Below, in pieces: positions 8,312-16,738 of a DNA stretch of 36,083 nucleotides. The DNA comes from Mycobacterium gordonae (GTDB lineage Bacteria > Actinomycetota > Actinomycetes > Mycobacteriales > Mycobacteriaceae). Numbering within the stretch: the first letter of the stretch is position 1; every line of letters starts with the position of its first letter. The notes below the pieces were generated by a model. It made no database searches. It saw only the letters and a list, made by a program, of their open reading frames with translations, and was not told the origin of the DNA. The position numbers and the translations under genes were made by a program. The stretch is taken from contig NZ_LQOY01000084.1 in the NCBI RefSeq assembly GCF_002101675.1, positions 1-36,083 on the forward strand. The letters are read 5' to 3'.

Positions 8312-8659
8312 GAATCGAGTCCTCCTCGCCCCAATTCTGGGGCATCGGACTCCCACAGGAACTTGATCAACCAGGGGGTAACTGGTAGCCCGAGCCGGCC
8401 TGTTCGCACAGCGACACCAAGGTCGCGTACGCCGGTGCCATCCGGGCAGCAGAAATGGCACACCACGCCGCTGTGCGACTAGGTGCGACTAGGTGCATAG
8501 CACTGCGGTCTGACGGGCGTGCCAAGTGGTTGACGTGTATGTGCAACGTCTAGTATCAGTAATCAAACGCTTTGTCTGGAAGCGGTCCAGAACCGCCGCG
8601 ACAATGCGAACGGCAGCCCACACGGGGCATTACATGGAGGACACCTTGAGGAGACGTCC
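8312..8659. other. Intergenic region between IS3 orfA and fdxC
   Basis: About 350 bp. It holds the IS3 end (somewhere near 8330-8380), a short stretch of unassigned sequence with a tandem CTAGGTGCGA/CTAGGTGCAT at 8478-8499, and then the fdxC promoter region. A reverse-strand frame through 8370-8460 (YATLVSLCEQAGSGYQLPP) is open but not recognised. Confidence 0.5.
8530..8556 (+). promoter_or_regulatory. Candidate sigma-A promoter of fdxC
   Basis: TTGACG (8530-8535) and TAGTAT (8551-8556) are separated by 15 bp, a little shorter than optimal, about 100 bp upstream of the fdxC start. This is pattern-based only. Confidence 0.35.
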
Positions 8660-8986
8660 GTGACGTACACAATTGCCGAACCCTGCGTCGACATCAAGGA
8701 CAAGGCATGCATTGAGGAGTGCCCGGTCGACTGCATCTACGAGGGTGCTCGGATGCTCTACATCCACCCCGATGAATGCGTCGACTGTGGGGCTTGTGAA
8801 CCGGTCTGCCCTGTCGAAGCGATCTACTACGAAGACGATGTGCCCGAACAGTGGAGCCAGTACACGCAGATCAACGCCGACTTTTTCGTTGAGCTGGGGT
8901 CGCCGGGTGGTGCGGCCAAGGTCGGCATGACCGAGAACGATCCCCAAGTGGTGAAGGATCTGCCACCGCAGGGCGAAGGCGACTGA
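8660..8986 (+). CDS. fdxC: 7Fe ferredoxin FdxC
   Basis: A 108-residue soluble electron carrier of the bacterial 3Fe-4S/4Fe-4S type. The start is GTG 8660 after GAGGAGACGTCC. The N-terminal cluster region has EPCVDIKDKACIEECPVDCI, where Cys spacing is consistent with a mixed 3Fe-4S/4Fe-4S arrangement, and the second is ECVDCGACEPVCPVEAIYY. The C-terminal extension EQWSQYTQINADFF and PQVVKDLPPQ is characteristic of actinobacterial FdxC (Rv1177 in M. tuberculosis). It is intact and full length. The dapC-like gene follows within about 60 bp, as in M. tuberculosis, so this block is ancestral chromosome rather than mobile DNA. It is likely transcribed from the promoter near 8530. Confidence 0.93.
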   Translation: MTYTIAEPCVDIKDKACIEECPVDCIYEGARMLYIHPDECVDCGACEPVCPVEAIYYEDDVPEQWSQYTQINADFFVELGSPGGAAKVGMTENDPQVVKDLPPQGEGD

Positions 8987-9046
8987 GCGCGCCGGTGCTG
9001 CAGAAGCCCGGGATGGGCCGACTGGGGGTACCACCCGCTCGCAGGG

Positions 9047-10134
9047 GAGTGTCGGCCTCCCTGCCGGATTTCCCTTGGGACACGTCGGCCGAGGCGGAGG
9101 CGCTGGCCGGGTCCCATCCGGACGGCATCGTCGACTTGTCCATCGGCACTCCGGTAGATCCGGTTGCGCCGGTGATCCGAGAGGCGTTGGCGGCCGCCAG
9201 TTCCGCGCCGGGCTATCCGGCAACCGCCGGTACTGCGCGGCTGCGTGAAGCGGCAGTGGCTGCCCTTGACCGCCGCTTCGGCATCACCGGGCTGACCAAG
9301 GCGGCCGTGCTGCCGGTGATCGGTAGCAAAGAACTCATCGCCTGGCTACCGACCCTGCTGGGCCTGGGCCCAGCGGATGTGGTCGTGGCGCCGGAACTGG
9401 CGTATCCGACGTATGACGTCGGCGCCCGGCTGGCGGGAGCGCAGGTGCTGCTCGCGGACTCGCTGACCCAGTTGGGCCCGCAATCGGTGACACTGGTGTA
9501 TCTGAACTCCCCGAGCAACCCGACCGGGCGCGTGCTGGGCGCCGAACACCTGCGCAAGGTGGTGGGGTGGTCGCGCGATCGTGGCGTTGTGGTGGCTTCC
9601 GACGAGTGCTACCTGGGATTGGGCTGGGATGCCGAGCCATTGTCGGTGCTGCATCCGTCCATCTGCGATGGCGACCACACCGGGCTGCTAGCGCTGCACT
9701 CGCTCTCGAAGAGCTCGTCGCTCGCGGGATACCGGGCCGGTTTCGTCGCCGGTGATCCCGCCCTGGTCGTCGAACTGCTGGCAGTACGCAGACATGCCAG
9801 GAATGATGGTGCCGACGCCGGTGCAGGCTGCCATGGTGGCCGCGCTGGACGACGACGATCACGAAAAGCTGCAGCGCGAGCGGTACGCGCGGCGGCGGGC
9901 GGCCCTGTTGCCGGCGCTGCGCTCAGCCGGTTTTGCTATCGACTATTCGGAAGCAGGACTCTACTTGTGGGCCACCCGCGGTGAGCCATGCCGGGACAGC
10001 ATCCGTGGTTGGCCACGCGCGGCATCCTGGTGGCGCCCGGCGAGTTCTACGGCCCGCGCGGTGCACAGCATGTGCGGGTTGCGCTGACCGCCACTGACGA
10101 GCGCGTCGCCGCCGCGGCCGGCCGCCTCGCTTAG
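9047..10134 (+). pseudogene. dapC: N-succinyldiaminopimelate aminotransferase DapC, two compensating frameshifts
   Basis: This is a PLP-dependent class I aminotransferase of lysine/meso-diaminopimelate synthesis, which transfers an amino group from glutamate to N-succinyl-2-amino-6-ketopimelate. The likely start is GTG 9047 (VSASLPDFPWDT), although the frame is open from 8995. Frame one has LYLNSPSNPTGRVLG-type motif (VYLNSPSNPTGR) and the PLP-lysine region ALHSLSKSSSLAGYRAGF. A one-base insertion near 9797 moves the frame to GMMVPTPVQAAMVAALDDDD and RERYARRRAALLPAL. A one-base loss near 10003 returns it to frame one: WLATRGILVAPGEFYGPRG and VRVALTATDERVAAAAGRLA, stop at 10134. About 70 residues are therefore out of frame, and the first frame meets a stop at 9984. 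It could be a true pseudogene or a pair of sequencing errors. Confidence 0.85.
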
Positions 10135-10223
10135 CTTGCGCACCCGCGTGGAGGGGGCGGGCGGCAGAATGCATCGAAGGCGTTGCCAAGTGCTTCCTTA
10201 GCGCTCAACCTCGGGTAAAGAAT

Positions 10224-11115
10224 GTGGTCGTGACAACTTCGACTGGCAAGCAGCGTATCCCGGCGACTGTCGGGGACATAGCCAAGCGCGTCTTTCTGGG
10301 AAAGCCGCTGATTACCGAGAACCTGACATCCGAGAAGTTGTCGAATCCCGTTGCGCTTGGGGCACTTTCACCGGACGCAATCTCATCGACCGCATACGGC
10401 CCGGAGCAGATCTTGATCGAACTGCTGCCCCAGGCCGGGCTGGCGGCGTTGGCGCGCGGGAGAATTTCGGACCCCGGGTCGCGCAGGTCGCGGCCGCTGC
10501 ACTGTTGATCGACTATGTGGTCACGGTGGCAGTGCAGTCGGCGGCTGGAACGGTGGCGGTGGTGTCGGCGATCCCGGTGTTGGGTCCCTACAGCCTAGCC
10601 ATCACGGTTGGCGTGGTGCTTGTCATCTGCTACCTGAACCTGCGTGGCTTAAAGGAAGCGGGAATGCCGTTCGCGGTGGCGACCTACTCCTTCATCGCCA
10701 TGATCAGTCTGACGATCGTGGTGGGTGTCATTCGCGAAATATTTTGGGAATTACCGGTGTACGACCCGCATCACCTGGCCGGAACGGTGCCGGTACAGCA
10801 GGGCAACGGCTTGGTGATGGGCGCGACGATCCTGACCTTGCTGCGTTCGTTCGCCAACGGGGGTTCGTCATTGACCGGGGTTGAGGCGATTTCCAAATAC
10901 AGTCGACGTCTTCCGAAAGCCGCAGGGCGTCAACGCACGTCGAGTGCTCACCGCGATGGCCTGCATTCTCGGGTTCTTGCTGGCCGGTGTCGCCTATCTC
11001 GCGTACGTCACTCATGCAACGCCGTATGTCACTGAATATCCATCGGTCTTGTCGCGGGTCGGTCGTGCGGTCTTCGGCAACGGACCAATCGGCGATATCT
11101 TCTTCGTCCTCGTCC
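10224..11115 (+). pseudogene. APC-family amino-acid permease, deleted, frameshifted and truncated
   Basis: This is the remnant of a multi-helix amino acid/cation permease (normally 600 or more residues in this branch). The start GTG 10224 leads to TENLTSEKLSNPVALGALSP and DAISSTAYGPEQILIELLPQ, a conserved APC N-terminus. Near 10455 an internal deletion removes the following helices, and the frame resumes as ARENFGPRVAQVAAAALLID in another frame. Helices such as GTVAVVSAIPVLGPYSLAIT and VGVVLVICYLNLRGLKEAGM follow, then NGGSSLTGVEAISKYSRR. A further shift near 10905 gives VFRKPQGVNARRVLTAMACI and LGFLLAGVAYLAYVTHATPY. The match ends at IGDIFFVLV, about 11115, and the C-terminal half is missing. 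The 150 bp from there to the transposase include an unassigned open frame. Confidence 0.75.
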
Positions 11116-11308
11116 GTGATCGAGCGCCGGTTCGCGCTGCCCGAGGTGTCGCTGGCCGAAGTCGCGGTGGCGGTCTCCGGTGGCCGGTTGTTGGCGTCGG
11201 GCTGGCCCGGGGAGTGGGTGCAACACGAGTCGACCCTGCCGCCAAGGCAGATGAGGCCGTAATCCTGTGCGCTGTCGTGTGTTTAAAAGACAGCAAAGGA
11301 GGCGGCCG

Positions 11309-12715
11309 GTGGTGGTCGGCGATGATGAGGCGAGGGTGCGGGCCGAGCGGGCCCGGGTGATCGGATTGTTCCGGTACCAGTTGATCCGGGAGGCCGCCGA
11401 GCCGGCGCACTCCACCAAGGAGCGGGGAAAGATAGTGCGCGAGTTGGCGTCGCGCGAGCACACCGACCCGTTTGGGCGGCGGGTGCGGATCTCGCGGCAG
11501 ACCATCGATCGGTGGATTAGGGACTGGCGTGCCGGCGGGTTCGATGCGCTGGTGCCCAGCCCGCGCCAATGCACGCCGCGCACCCCGGCCGAAGTGCTGG
11601 AGCTGGCGGTGGCGCTGCGTCGGGAGAACCCCGCCCGCACCGCCGCGGCGATCCGCCGGATCCTGCTCACCCAGTTGGGCTGGGCGCCCGATGAGCGGAC
11701 CCTGCAACGCAACTTCCACCGGTTGGGGCTGACCGCCGGCACCGGTTGCGGGTCGGCGCCGGTGTTCGGCCGGTTCGAGGCTGAGCACCCCAACGACCTG
11801 TGGACCGGGGATGCGCTGCACGGCATCGCGATCGCGGCCCGTAAAACCTATTTATTCGCGTTCTTGGATGATCATTCCCGGCTGCTGCCCGGCTATCGGT
11901 GGGGGTATGCCGAGGACACCGTGCGGCTGGCCGCCGCACTGCGCCCGGCGCTGGCTTCGCGCGGCGTCCCCAAGGCCGTGTATGTCGATAACGGATCGGC
12001 CTATATAGACACGTGGTTGTTGAGGGCGTGCGCGAAACTCGGTGTGCGCCTGGTGCATTCGACACCGCATCGGCCGGAAGGGCGAGGGAAGATAGAGAGG
12101 TTTTTCAGGACCGTGCGTGAGCAGTTCCTGGTCGAGATCACCGGCGAGCCCGACGTCGCCGGACGCCACCACGTCGCCGATCTGGCCGAATTGAACCGGC
12201 TCTTTGCGGCCTGGGTCGAAACTGTCTACCACCGCACCGTCCATTCCGAAACCGGGCAGACCCCGCTGGCCCGCTGGTGCGCGTCTGGCCCGGTCGGCCT
12301 GCCCGCCCCGGAGGCGCTCACCGAGGCGTTTTTGTGGGAGGAGCACCGCCGCGTCACCAAGACGGCGACCGTCTCGTTGCACGGCAACAGCTACGAGGTC
12401 GACCCCGCACTGGTTGGGCGCAAGGTGGAGCTGGTATTCGACCCGTTCGATTTGACCCGCATCGAGGTGCGTCTGGCCGGCGTGCCGATGGGGCTAGCGA
12501 TCCCGCACCACATCGGGCGGCACTCGCACCCCAAGGCCAAACCCGAAACCCCGTCGATACCACCGAAACCCACTGGTGTCGACTACGCGCGGCTGATCGA
12601 GACCGCGCATCAGACCGAACTGGCCCGCGGCGTCAACTACGCCGCCCTGACTGGGGCCGACCAGATCCCCGGCCAGCTCGACCTACTCACCGGCGAAGAG
12701 GCCCAACCCCGATGA
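11309..12715 (+). CDS. DDE transposase (integrase core, Mu-type C-terminal domain)
   Basis: 468 residues from GTG 11309, chosen because AGGAGG lies six bases upstream (11297-11302). The frame is open from 11267 but without such a site. The N-terminal helix-turn-helix is VRISRQTIDRWIRDWRAGGF. The rve catalytic domain has Asp in PNDLWTGDALHGIAI, Asp in KAVYVDNGSAYIDTW, and Glu in HRPEGRGKIERFFRTVREQF. The C-terminal Mu-type domain contains TKTATVSLHGNSYEVDPALV. The gene is intact. Its stop overlaps the next start (ATGATG), a coupled arrangement typical of transposase plus ATPase pairs of the IS21, Tn7-like or IS481-related kind. It is distinct from the IS30, IS256, IS3 and IS110 genes elsewhere in the window. 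Confidence 0.85.
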   Translation: MVVGDDEARVRAERARVIGLFRYQLIREAAEPAHSTKERGKIVRELASREHTDPFGRRVRISRQTIDRWIRDWRAGGFDALVPSPRQCTPRTPAEVLELAVALRRENPARTAAAIRRILLTQLGWAPDERTLQRNFHRLGLTAGTGCGSAPVFGRFEAEHPNDLWTGDALHGIAIAARKTYLFAFLDDHSRLLPGYRWGYAEDTVRLAAALRPALASRGVPKAVYVDNGSAYIDTWLLRACAKLGVRLVHSTPHRPEGRGKIERFFRTVREQFLVEITGEPDVAGRHHVADLAELNRLFAAWVETVYHRTVHSETGQTPLARWCASGPVGLPAPEALTEAFLWEEHRRVTKTATVSLHGNSYEVDPALVGRKVELVFDPFDLTRIEVRLAGVPMGLAIPHHIGRHSHPKAKPETPSIPPKPTGVDYARLIETAHQTELARGVNYAALTGADQIPGQLDLLTGEEAQPR

Positions 12716-13320
12716 TGGACAACCTGATCTCCTACTACGGTTTCTCGCGCACGCCGTTCGGCCGCGACCTGGCCCCCGGCATGCTGCACCGCCACAGCGC
12801 CCACAACGAAGCCCTCGCCCGCATCGGCTGGTGCATCGCCGAACGCCGCATCGGCGTGATCACCGGCGAGGTCGGAGTAGGCAAGACGTATCTGGCAACA
12901 GCATTGGGACACATGGTAATTCGCCGACGCAACTCCGTACTGTTCGCCCGATCCGACAAGCTGTTCACCCGGCTGCGCGCCGCCCGCCTGGACAACACCG
13001 TCGACGCCGAGATCCGCCGACTCACCACCATCGACGTCCTCATTATCGACGACTTTGCGCTCAGACCCCTCGGCGCCACAGAGACCAGCGACTTCTACGA
13101 AATCATCGTCGAACGCCACCGCGCCAAAACGACCATCGTGACCTCCAACCGAGAACCCTCCGAATGGTTGACCATGACCGCCGACACCCTGCTGGCCCAA
13201 TCAGCGATCGACCGACTCACGGCCACCGCCCACACCCTCGTCATCGAAGGACCGTCCTACCGTCAACGCACCCGACCCAGCCAGCTTGACCCAGACCACG
13301 ACGACGAGCTTCCTCAATAA
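12712..13320 (+). CDS. Chimeric transposon ATPase: ExeA/TniB-like N-terminus joined to IstB-like C-terminus at Walker A
   Basis: 202 residues from ATG 12712, overlapping the transposase stop. Residues 1 to about 54 (ISYYGFSRTPFGRDLAPGML, HRHSAHNEALARIGWCI) match the start of ExeA/TniB-type AAA ATPases that partner this kind of transposase. The Walker A is GEVGVGKT. From there on the protein is that of IstB of IS21: TYLATALGHMVIRRRNSVLF, LRAARLDNTVDAEIRRL, Walker B VLIIDDFALRPL, sensor-like TIVTSNREPSEW, and LLAQSAIDRLTATAHTLVIE. The IstB N-terminal domain and the ExeA C-terminal half are both absent. The downstream DNA (13329-13378) looks like an IS21 terminus, as expected if the right part came from an IS21. 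The fusion keeps the frame open through both P-loop halves, so it may fold. Whether it works with the transposase is unknown. Confidence 0.75.
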   Translation: MMDNLISYYGFSRTPFGRDLAPGMLHRHSAHNEALARIGWCIAERRIGVITGEVGVGKTYLATALGHMVIRRRNSVLFARSDKLFTRLRAARLDNTVDAEIRRLTTIDVLIIDDFALRPLGATETSDFYEIIVERHRAKTTIVTSNREPSEWLTMTADTLLAQSAIDRLTATAHTLVIEGPSYRQRTRPSQLDPDHDDELPQ

Positions 13321-13328
13321 CGCGCCAC

Positions 13329-13378
13329 GGTGGTCCCATCCCCCTGGCAATCAGGTGGCCCCATCACCCTGGCAAGCG
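13329..13378. repeat. Tandem terminal repeat, probable IS21 right end
   Basis: Two direct 25-bp units (13329-13353 and 13354-13378) share GGTGG-CCCATC-CCCTGGCAA with few mismatches, directly after the IstB-like stop. Multiple direct terminal repeats are a feature of IS21-family ends. The boundary is probably near 13400. No partner left end was found upstream of 11309. Confidence 0.55.
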
Positions 13379-13846
13379 ACACTTCTAAATGGCCATTGAC
13401 AGAGGCCTTGCTGCTCAAAGAGCAAGCCCGCATCGTCCTAAGACGCTGCGGATCCGGTCCGGTGTCATCCGCTGTTCCCGCAAGATACTTCGTCACGACG
13501 AGCCGGTGATGATCATCAAAATGGATTATCGGTTGGTCGCACCCATCACCGGCACGGTGACCGCTGCGCGGAGAACCGCTTTTCGGCAACATCTTCAACA
13601 GCGGCGGTCTGCGGATCTCAGCCAATCGTCCACTGACAACAACTCCTTTCTCCTCTCGGCCCAAGCCGAGAATCGGTCGAAGGGGTCAAAATCTGCGTCG
13701 ACACGGGGTCAGTTTTCAGGCGTCGCCGAGTGCCGATCGCGATACCAAGGCCCAGCCACTTGCGCAGGTATTCCGCATTCGAGATGGCCGCCCATCTACC
13801 GGAAGCGGCACTACTGGTGTCTACGGGCTCCGGCATTGTTCGGATC
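13379..13846. other. Non-coding junction zone between IS21 end and fadE
   Basis: No gene is supported here. The zone contains the outer part of the IS21 end, about 280 bp of unassigned sequence, the second solo IS21-like terminus (13682-13729), and about 115 bp adjoining the fadE stop. It looks like accumulated element debris. Confidence 0.5.
13682..13729. repeat. Solo IS21-like terminal repeat, copy B
   Basis: It contains GGGGTCAAAAT (13682-13692) followed by GTCGACACGGGGTCAGTT within a 25-bp block (13695-13719) identical to positions 41-65. The two GGGGTCA motifs in the same orientation fit an IS21-type terminus. No istA/istB gene adjoins it, so it is a relic. Confidence 0.5.
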
Positions 13847-15064
13847 CTAGAGGCGCGGTTCCTTGGGCAGGCCGAGCAGTTTCTCGCCGATGATATTGCG
13901 CTGCACCTGTGAACTGCCCGCATAAATCGTGGCGGCTCGCGCCGCCAATGCCGACTCAACCCACGCGAGCGACGAATTCGGTGTTCCGACATCCGCAGTC
14001 GCCAAGGCGCCGTTCGTTCCCGTGCCCGACAGCGTCAACACGTCCGTCTCGAGGATCTCCATCGCCAGTTCGGTCTCGCGTTGGAAGAACTCGCTCCAGA
14101 GGATCTTGGTCATCGCGGCCTCGGGACCTGGATACTCACCGTGTAAGAAGCGCGTCAACGCCTGATACCCACGACACCGCATAATCTCGACGCGACCATA
14201 GCACCAAGCGAGCTGCTCACGGATATGCGGGTCGTTAGTCTTACCTCGTTCTTTCGCCAGCTCGAAGAGCCGGTCGATCTCAGCTTGGAAGCGAATCGCG
14301 TCGGTGGTGACACTTGTTCCACGCTCGAAACCCAGCAGCGTCATGGCCACCGACCATCCTGCGTTCACTTCCCCGACAACGTTGTCTGCAGCGGTTCGGG
14401 CGTCGGTGAAGAACACCTCGTTGAACATCGACTGGCCCACTATATTCTTGATGGGTCGAACCTCCACGCCGGGCTGATCCATCGGCACGAGCAGAAATGA
14501 GATCCCCCGGTGCTTGGGAGCATCCATGTCGGTGCGGCACAGTGCGAAGATCCAGTTGGCGAGGTGTCCCACTGAAGTCCAGATCTTGGACCCGTTGATG
14601 ACCCATTCGTCGCCATCAAGAACCGCTCTCGTCCGCAGGCTGGCCAGATCCGATCCCGCGTCGGGTTCGGAAAACCCCTGGCACCACCGATCATCACCGG
14701 ACAGAATTCGCGGCAAGAACCAATTCTTCTGGTCCTCGGTGCCGCAGACGACAAGCGTGTTGCCAAGCAGCTGAATCCCGAACATGTCGTTCTCAGTTCC
14801 GGCGGGTACCCCGGCGCGAGCAAACTCCTCGGCCAGCACGACTTGGTGGAGTGGGGTCAGTCCCGCTCCGCCATATCGCTTTGGCCACAACACGGCGAGT
14901 AGGCCGTTGTCCGCGAGCGTCTTCCGCCACTCTCGGATGAACTCCTTCCGCCGGGTTTGATCCAACGCCCCGATTCCAGCGAAGTCGGCAGGGACGTTCG
15001 CGGTGATGAAGTCGCGCACTCGTGACCTGAACGCCTCAGCTGACGGGGGATAAGACAGGTCCAT
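13847..15064 (-). CDS. Acyl-CoA dehydrogenase (FadE family)
   Basis: 405 residues, intact. It is a FAD flavoprotein that introduces the alpha-beta double bond in acyl-CoA substrates. It starts [20 protein letters not shown] and has the conserved loop [20 protein letters not shown]. The FAD/substrate motif is [20 protein letters not shown], followed by [20 protein letters not shown]. The C-terminal motif is [20 protein letters not shown]. It lacks a clear canonical catalytic Glu position that I can assign. The second, shorter FadE gene lies upstream at 16739-17860. In mycobacteria, such unequal FadE pairs often form alpha2beta2 heterotetramers acting on steroid-CoA thioesters. Here the pair is split by the IS110 insertion, which may reduce its expression. 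Start ATG 15064 has a weak AAGGGA upstream. Confidence 0.9.
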   Translation of the reverse strand: MDLSYPPSAEAFRSRVRDFITANVPADFAGIGALDQTRRKEFIREWRKTLADNGLLAVLWPKRYGGAGLTPLHQVVLAEEFARAGVPAGTENDMFGIQLLGNTLVVCGTEDQKNWFLPRILSGDDRWCQGFSEPDAGSDLASLRTRAVLDGDEWVINGSKIWTSVGHLANWIFALCRTDMDAPKHRGISFLLVPMDQPGVEVRPIKNIVGQSMFNEVFFTDARTAADNVVGEVNAGWSVAMTLLGFERGTSVTTDAIRFQAEIDRLFELAKERGKTNDPHIREQLAWCYGRVEIMRCRGYQALTRFLHGEYPGPEAAMTKILWSEFFQRETELAMEILETDVLTLSGTGTNGALATADVGTPNSSLAWVESALAARAATIYAGSSQVQRNIIGEKLLGLPKEPRL

Positions 15065-15561
15065 ATCGAATCGTCGTCCCTTATCTGTGTTGAGGACCCG
15101 CGTAAAGGTGGATCCATTGGGTTATTTTTTGCGTGTTTTGCTTCGTTTTCGACCGCTTGAAGGCGGTGGACCGCGGTCGGGGTCAAGGCGGAGCGCCCGC
15201 AGCGTAGCGAGGACGAACGACCTTGAGACCGACGAGGATCCGCCGCATACTTGGCCGCCGGGGAACAGGAAAAGACGGTGTGGTTCAAGTCATCTGCTGC
15301 CCTCCGGTGCATAAATGTGGGGCGAAAGACGCGCGTCGCGTGTGCCGGCGCCCAGCCTTATCTGAGTCCACGGACGATATCCGGCAACTTGATGATCGAT
15401 GGGGTGCCCGACGTGCGGGCAACGAAGGCGCGGCCGCTCAATCTTTCCGGGAAGTCCACCCAACAGCGGAGTGGCGACAGGAACCACACGGGCGCTGGCC
15501 GCAGGCATCAGGTGATTAGCATCAGGTGATTAATGGGCATGGCAGGCGCGCAACGCATCAT
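15065..15561. other. Non-coding region between fadE and IS110 transposase
   Basis: About 500 bp. The fadE-proximal part has an AT-rich stretch (GGGTTATTTTTTGCGTG, around 15120) and an imperfect inverted repeat (about 15175-15232, GGGGTCAAGG versus CCTTGAGACC). The rest is probably the non-coding end of the IS110 element, including the tandem repeat at 15505-15532. IS110 elements encode a structured bridge RNA in a non-coding end. That RNA could lie here or at 16616-16735, and I cannot fold it to decide. Confidence 0.4.
15505..15532. repeat. Perfect 14-bp tandem repeat near IS110 end
   Basis: GCATCAGGTGATTA occurs twice without spacing (15505-15518, 15519-15532), 30 bp past the end of the IS110 transposase. 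IS110-family elements recombine at short core sequences, so a duplicated terminus is possible. Confidence 0.6.
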
Positions 15562-16615
15562 TTAAGAGGCCACCTCCTGGCGTTCGGGGACTGGCAGCGC
15601 CAGGGCGCCATCTTCGAACGCACGCAGCGGGTGATAGCATCGGCGCAGAATTTTGCGTTCCACCGCCAGGGTGGGGATTCTTGCCGTTGTGGCCGTCGCG
15701 CTTGGCTGCCAGCTTGTGGTAGTAACCGTAATCAAGGGAACGGCGCCGGCTCGCGCACTCGGCTGCCTCAAACGCCGCCCAGCGCAGCTCGGGTGAGCCC
15801 TCTCGCGACAGGTGCCCTGGTGAGCGTTTGGTATCAGAGGAGTACACGGTGACATCCAGCCCAGCAAACCGCACCAGCCGATGGGAACTGCTGAATCGGC
15901 GGACATCACCGACCTCGGACCAGATGATCGCCGCGCACAACCAACCGATGCCGTAATGGCGCTGCATTGCCTGACACCCGGCTTGGCGTCGGGCGAAGTT
16001 GACTAATTGGCTTGGCAGCGGGTCGATCTCGGTGCTTAGCTGATCGATGCGCCGTAGCGCAGTGTCAACGCACCGCCGGCCCGCCGCCGACAAGTCGACG
16101 CTGTCCAGCGCCGCGCGGCCTGCGCCGGATAACAGCGCCCGAATCGGTGGACAGCCCTGATGGAACAGCTGGACATGGATGCGCTGCTGCCAGGCCCGCC
16201 GCTCGTCCATCAACGTGTAGTACAACCGGCCCAGCGTGCGGATCTCCAGCATGTGTGCGGGTAGGATCCACGACTCGGGGAACCGGTCCTCGAACAACAG
16301 CGTACGCAGCAACCGAGTATCGGCGCGGTCGGTCTTGGCGCGCTTCTTGGGCTCCGGTAAGACGGCAATCTCGGCCGCATCCCCCAGGTGCGCGCAGATC
16401 CCAGCAGCGGCCAGCTCCTCGCACACATACCGCCACCCCGGGCAGCCCTCCAGCGCGAACTGGCCGTCCCCATCGCTGCAGTGCTCAGCCAGCCAGTTCC
16501 GCAACGCTTTCCGGGTCGCCGGACCGATCTGACCCCAGCGCAACAAGCCGTCATAATCGACGTAATCGAATGTGATCTGCTGTCGCCGCACGTCGAAACC
16601 GCCTACCATCGTCAT
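15562..16615 (-). pseudogene. IS110-family transposase (DEDD recombinase), C-terminal frameshift
   Basis: The start ATG 16615 has GAGGAGG five bases upstream. The N-terminal RuvC-like DEDD domain has Asp in VGGFDVRRQQITFDYVD, Glu in QFALEGCPGWRYVCEEL, and the Asp pair in KKRAKTDRADTRLLRTLL. The C-terminal Transposase_20 domain has HYGIGWLCAAIIWSEVGDVR, RFAGLDVTVYSSDTKRSPGH and YYHKLAAKRDGHNGK. A one-base insertion near 15695 then shifts the frame, and the natural end TLAVERKILRRCYH continues in the next frame to a stop at 15562. The shift affects only the last 40 or so residues. Without it the protein would be about 350 residues. It sits between the two fadE genes, same strand. Confidence 0.85.
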
Positions 16616-16738
16616 CGGGACCTCCTCGAGCTCCTGAAAAATTCCTCTAACGCCTATATCAACGAGCGTCTGAGCTGAGGGGGTCCCCATCCACATGTCA
16701 TCTTTCTCTGTTCGTGCCGACGAAGTATGTGGCGGTGT

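Noticed and set aside
11115..11308. Open frame VIERRFALPEVSLAEVAVAV before the transposase
   Set aside because: It may be a fragment of an unknown gene, but it has no start, no family match I can name, and stops at 11262.
15251..15529. Small plus-strand open frame next to the IS110
   Set aside because: No recognisable domain or ribosome-binding site, and reading frames on both strands look non-conserved. It is treated as non-coding element end.
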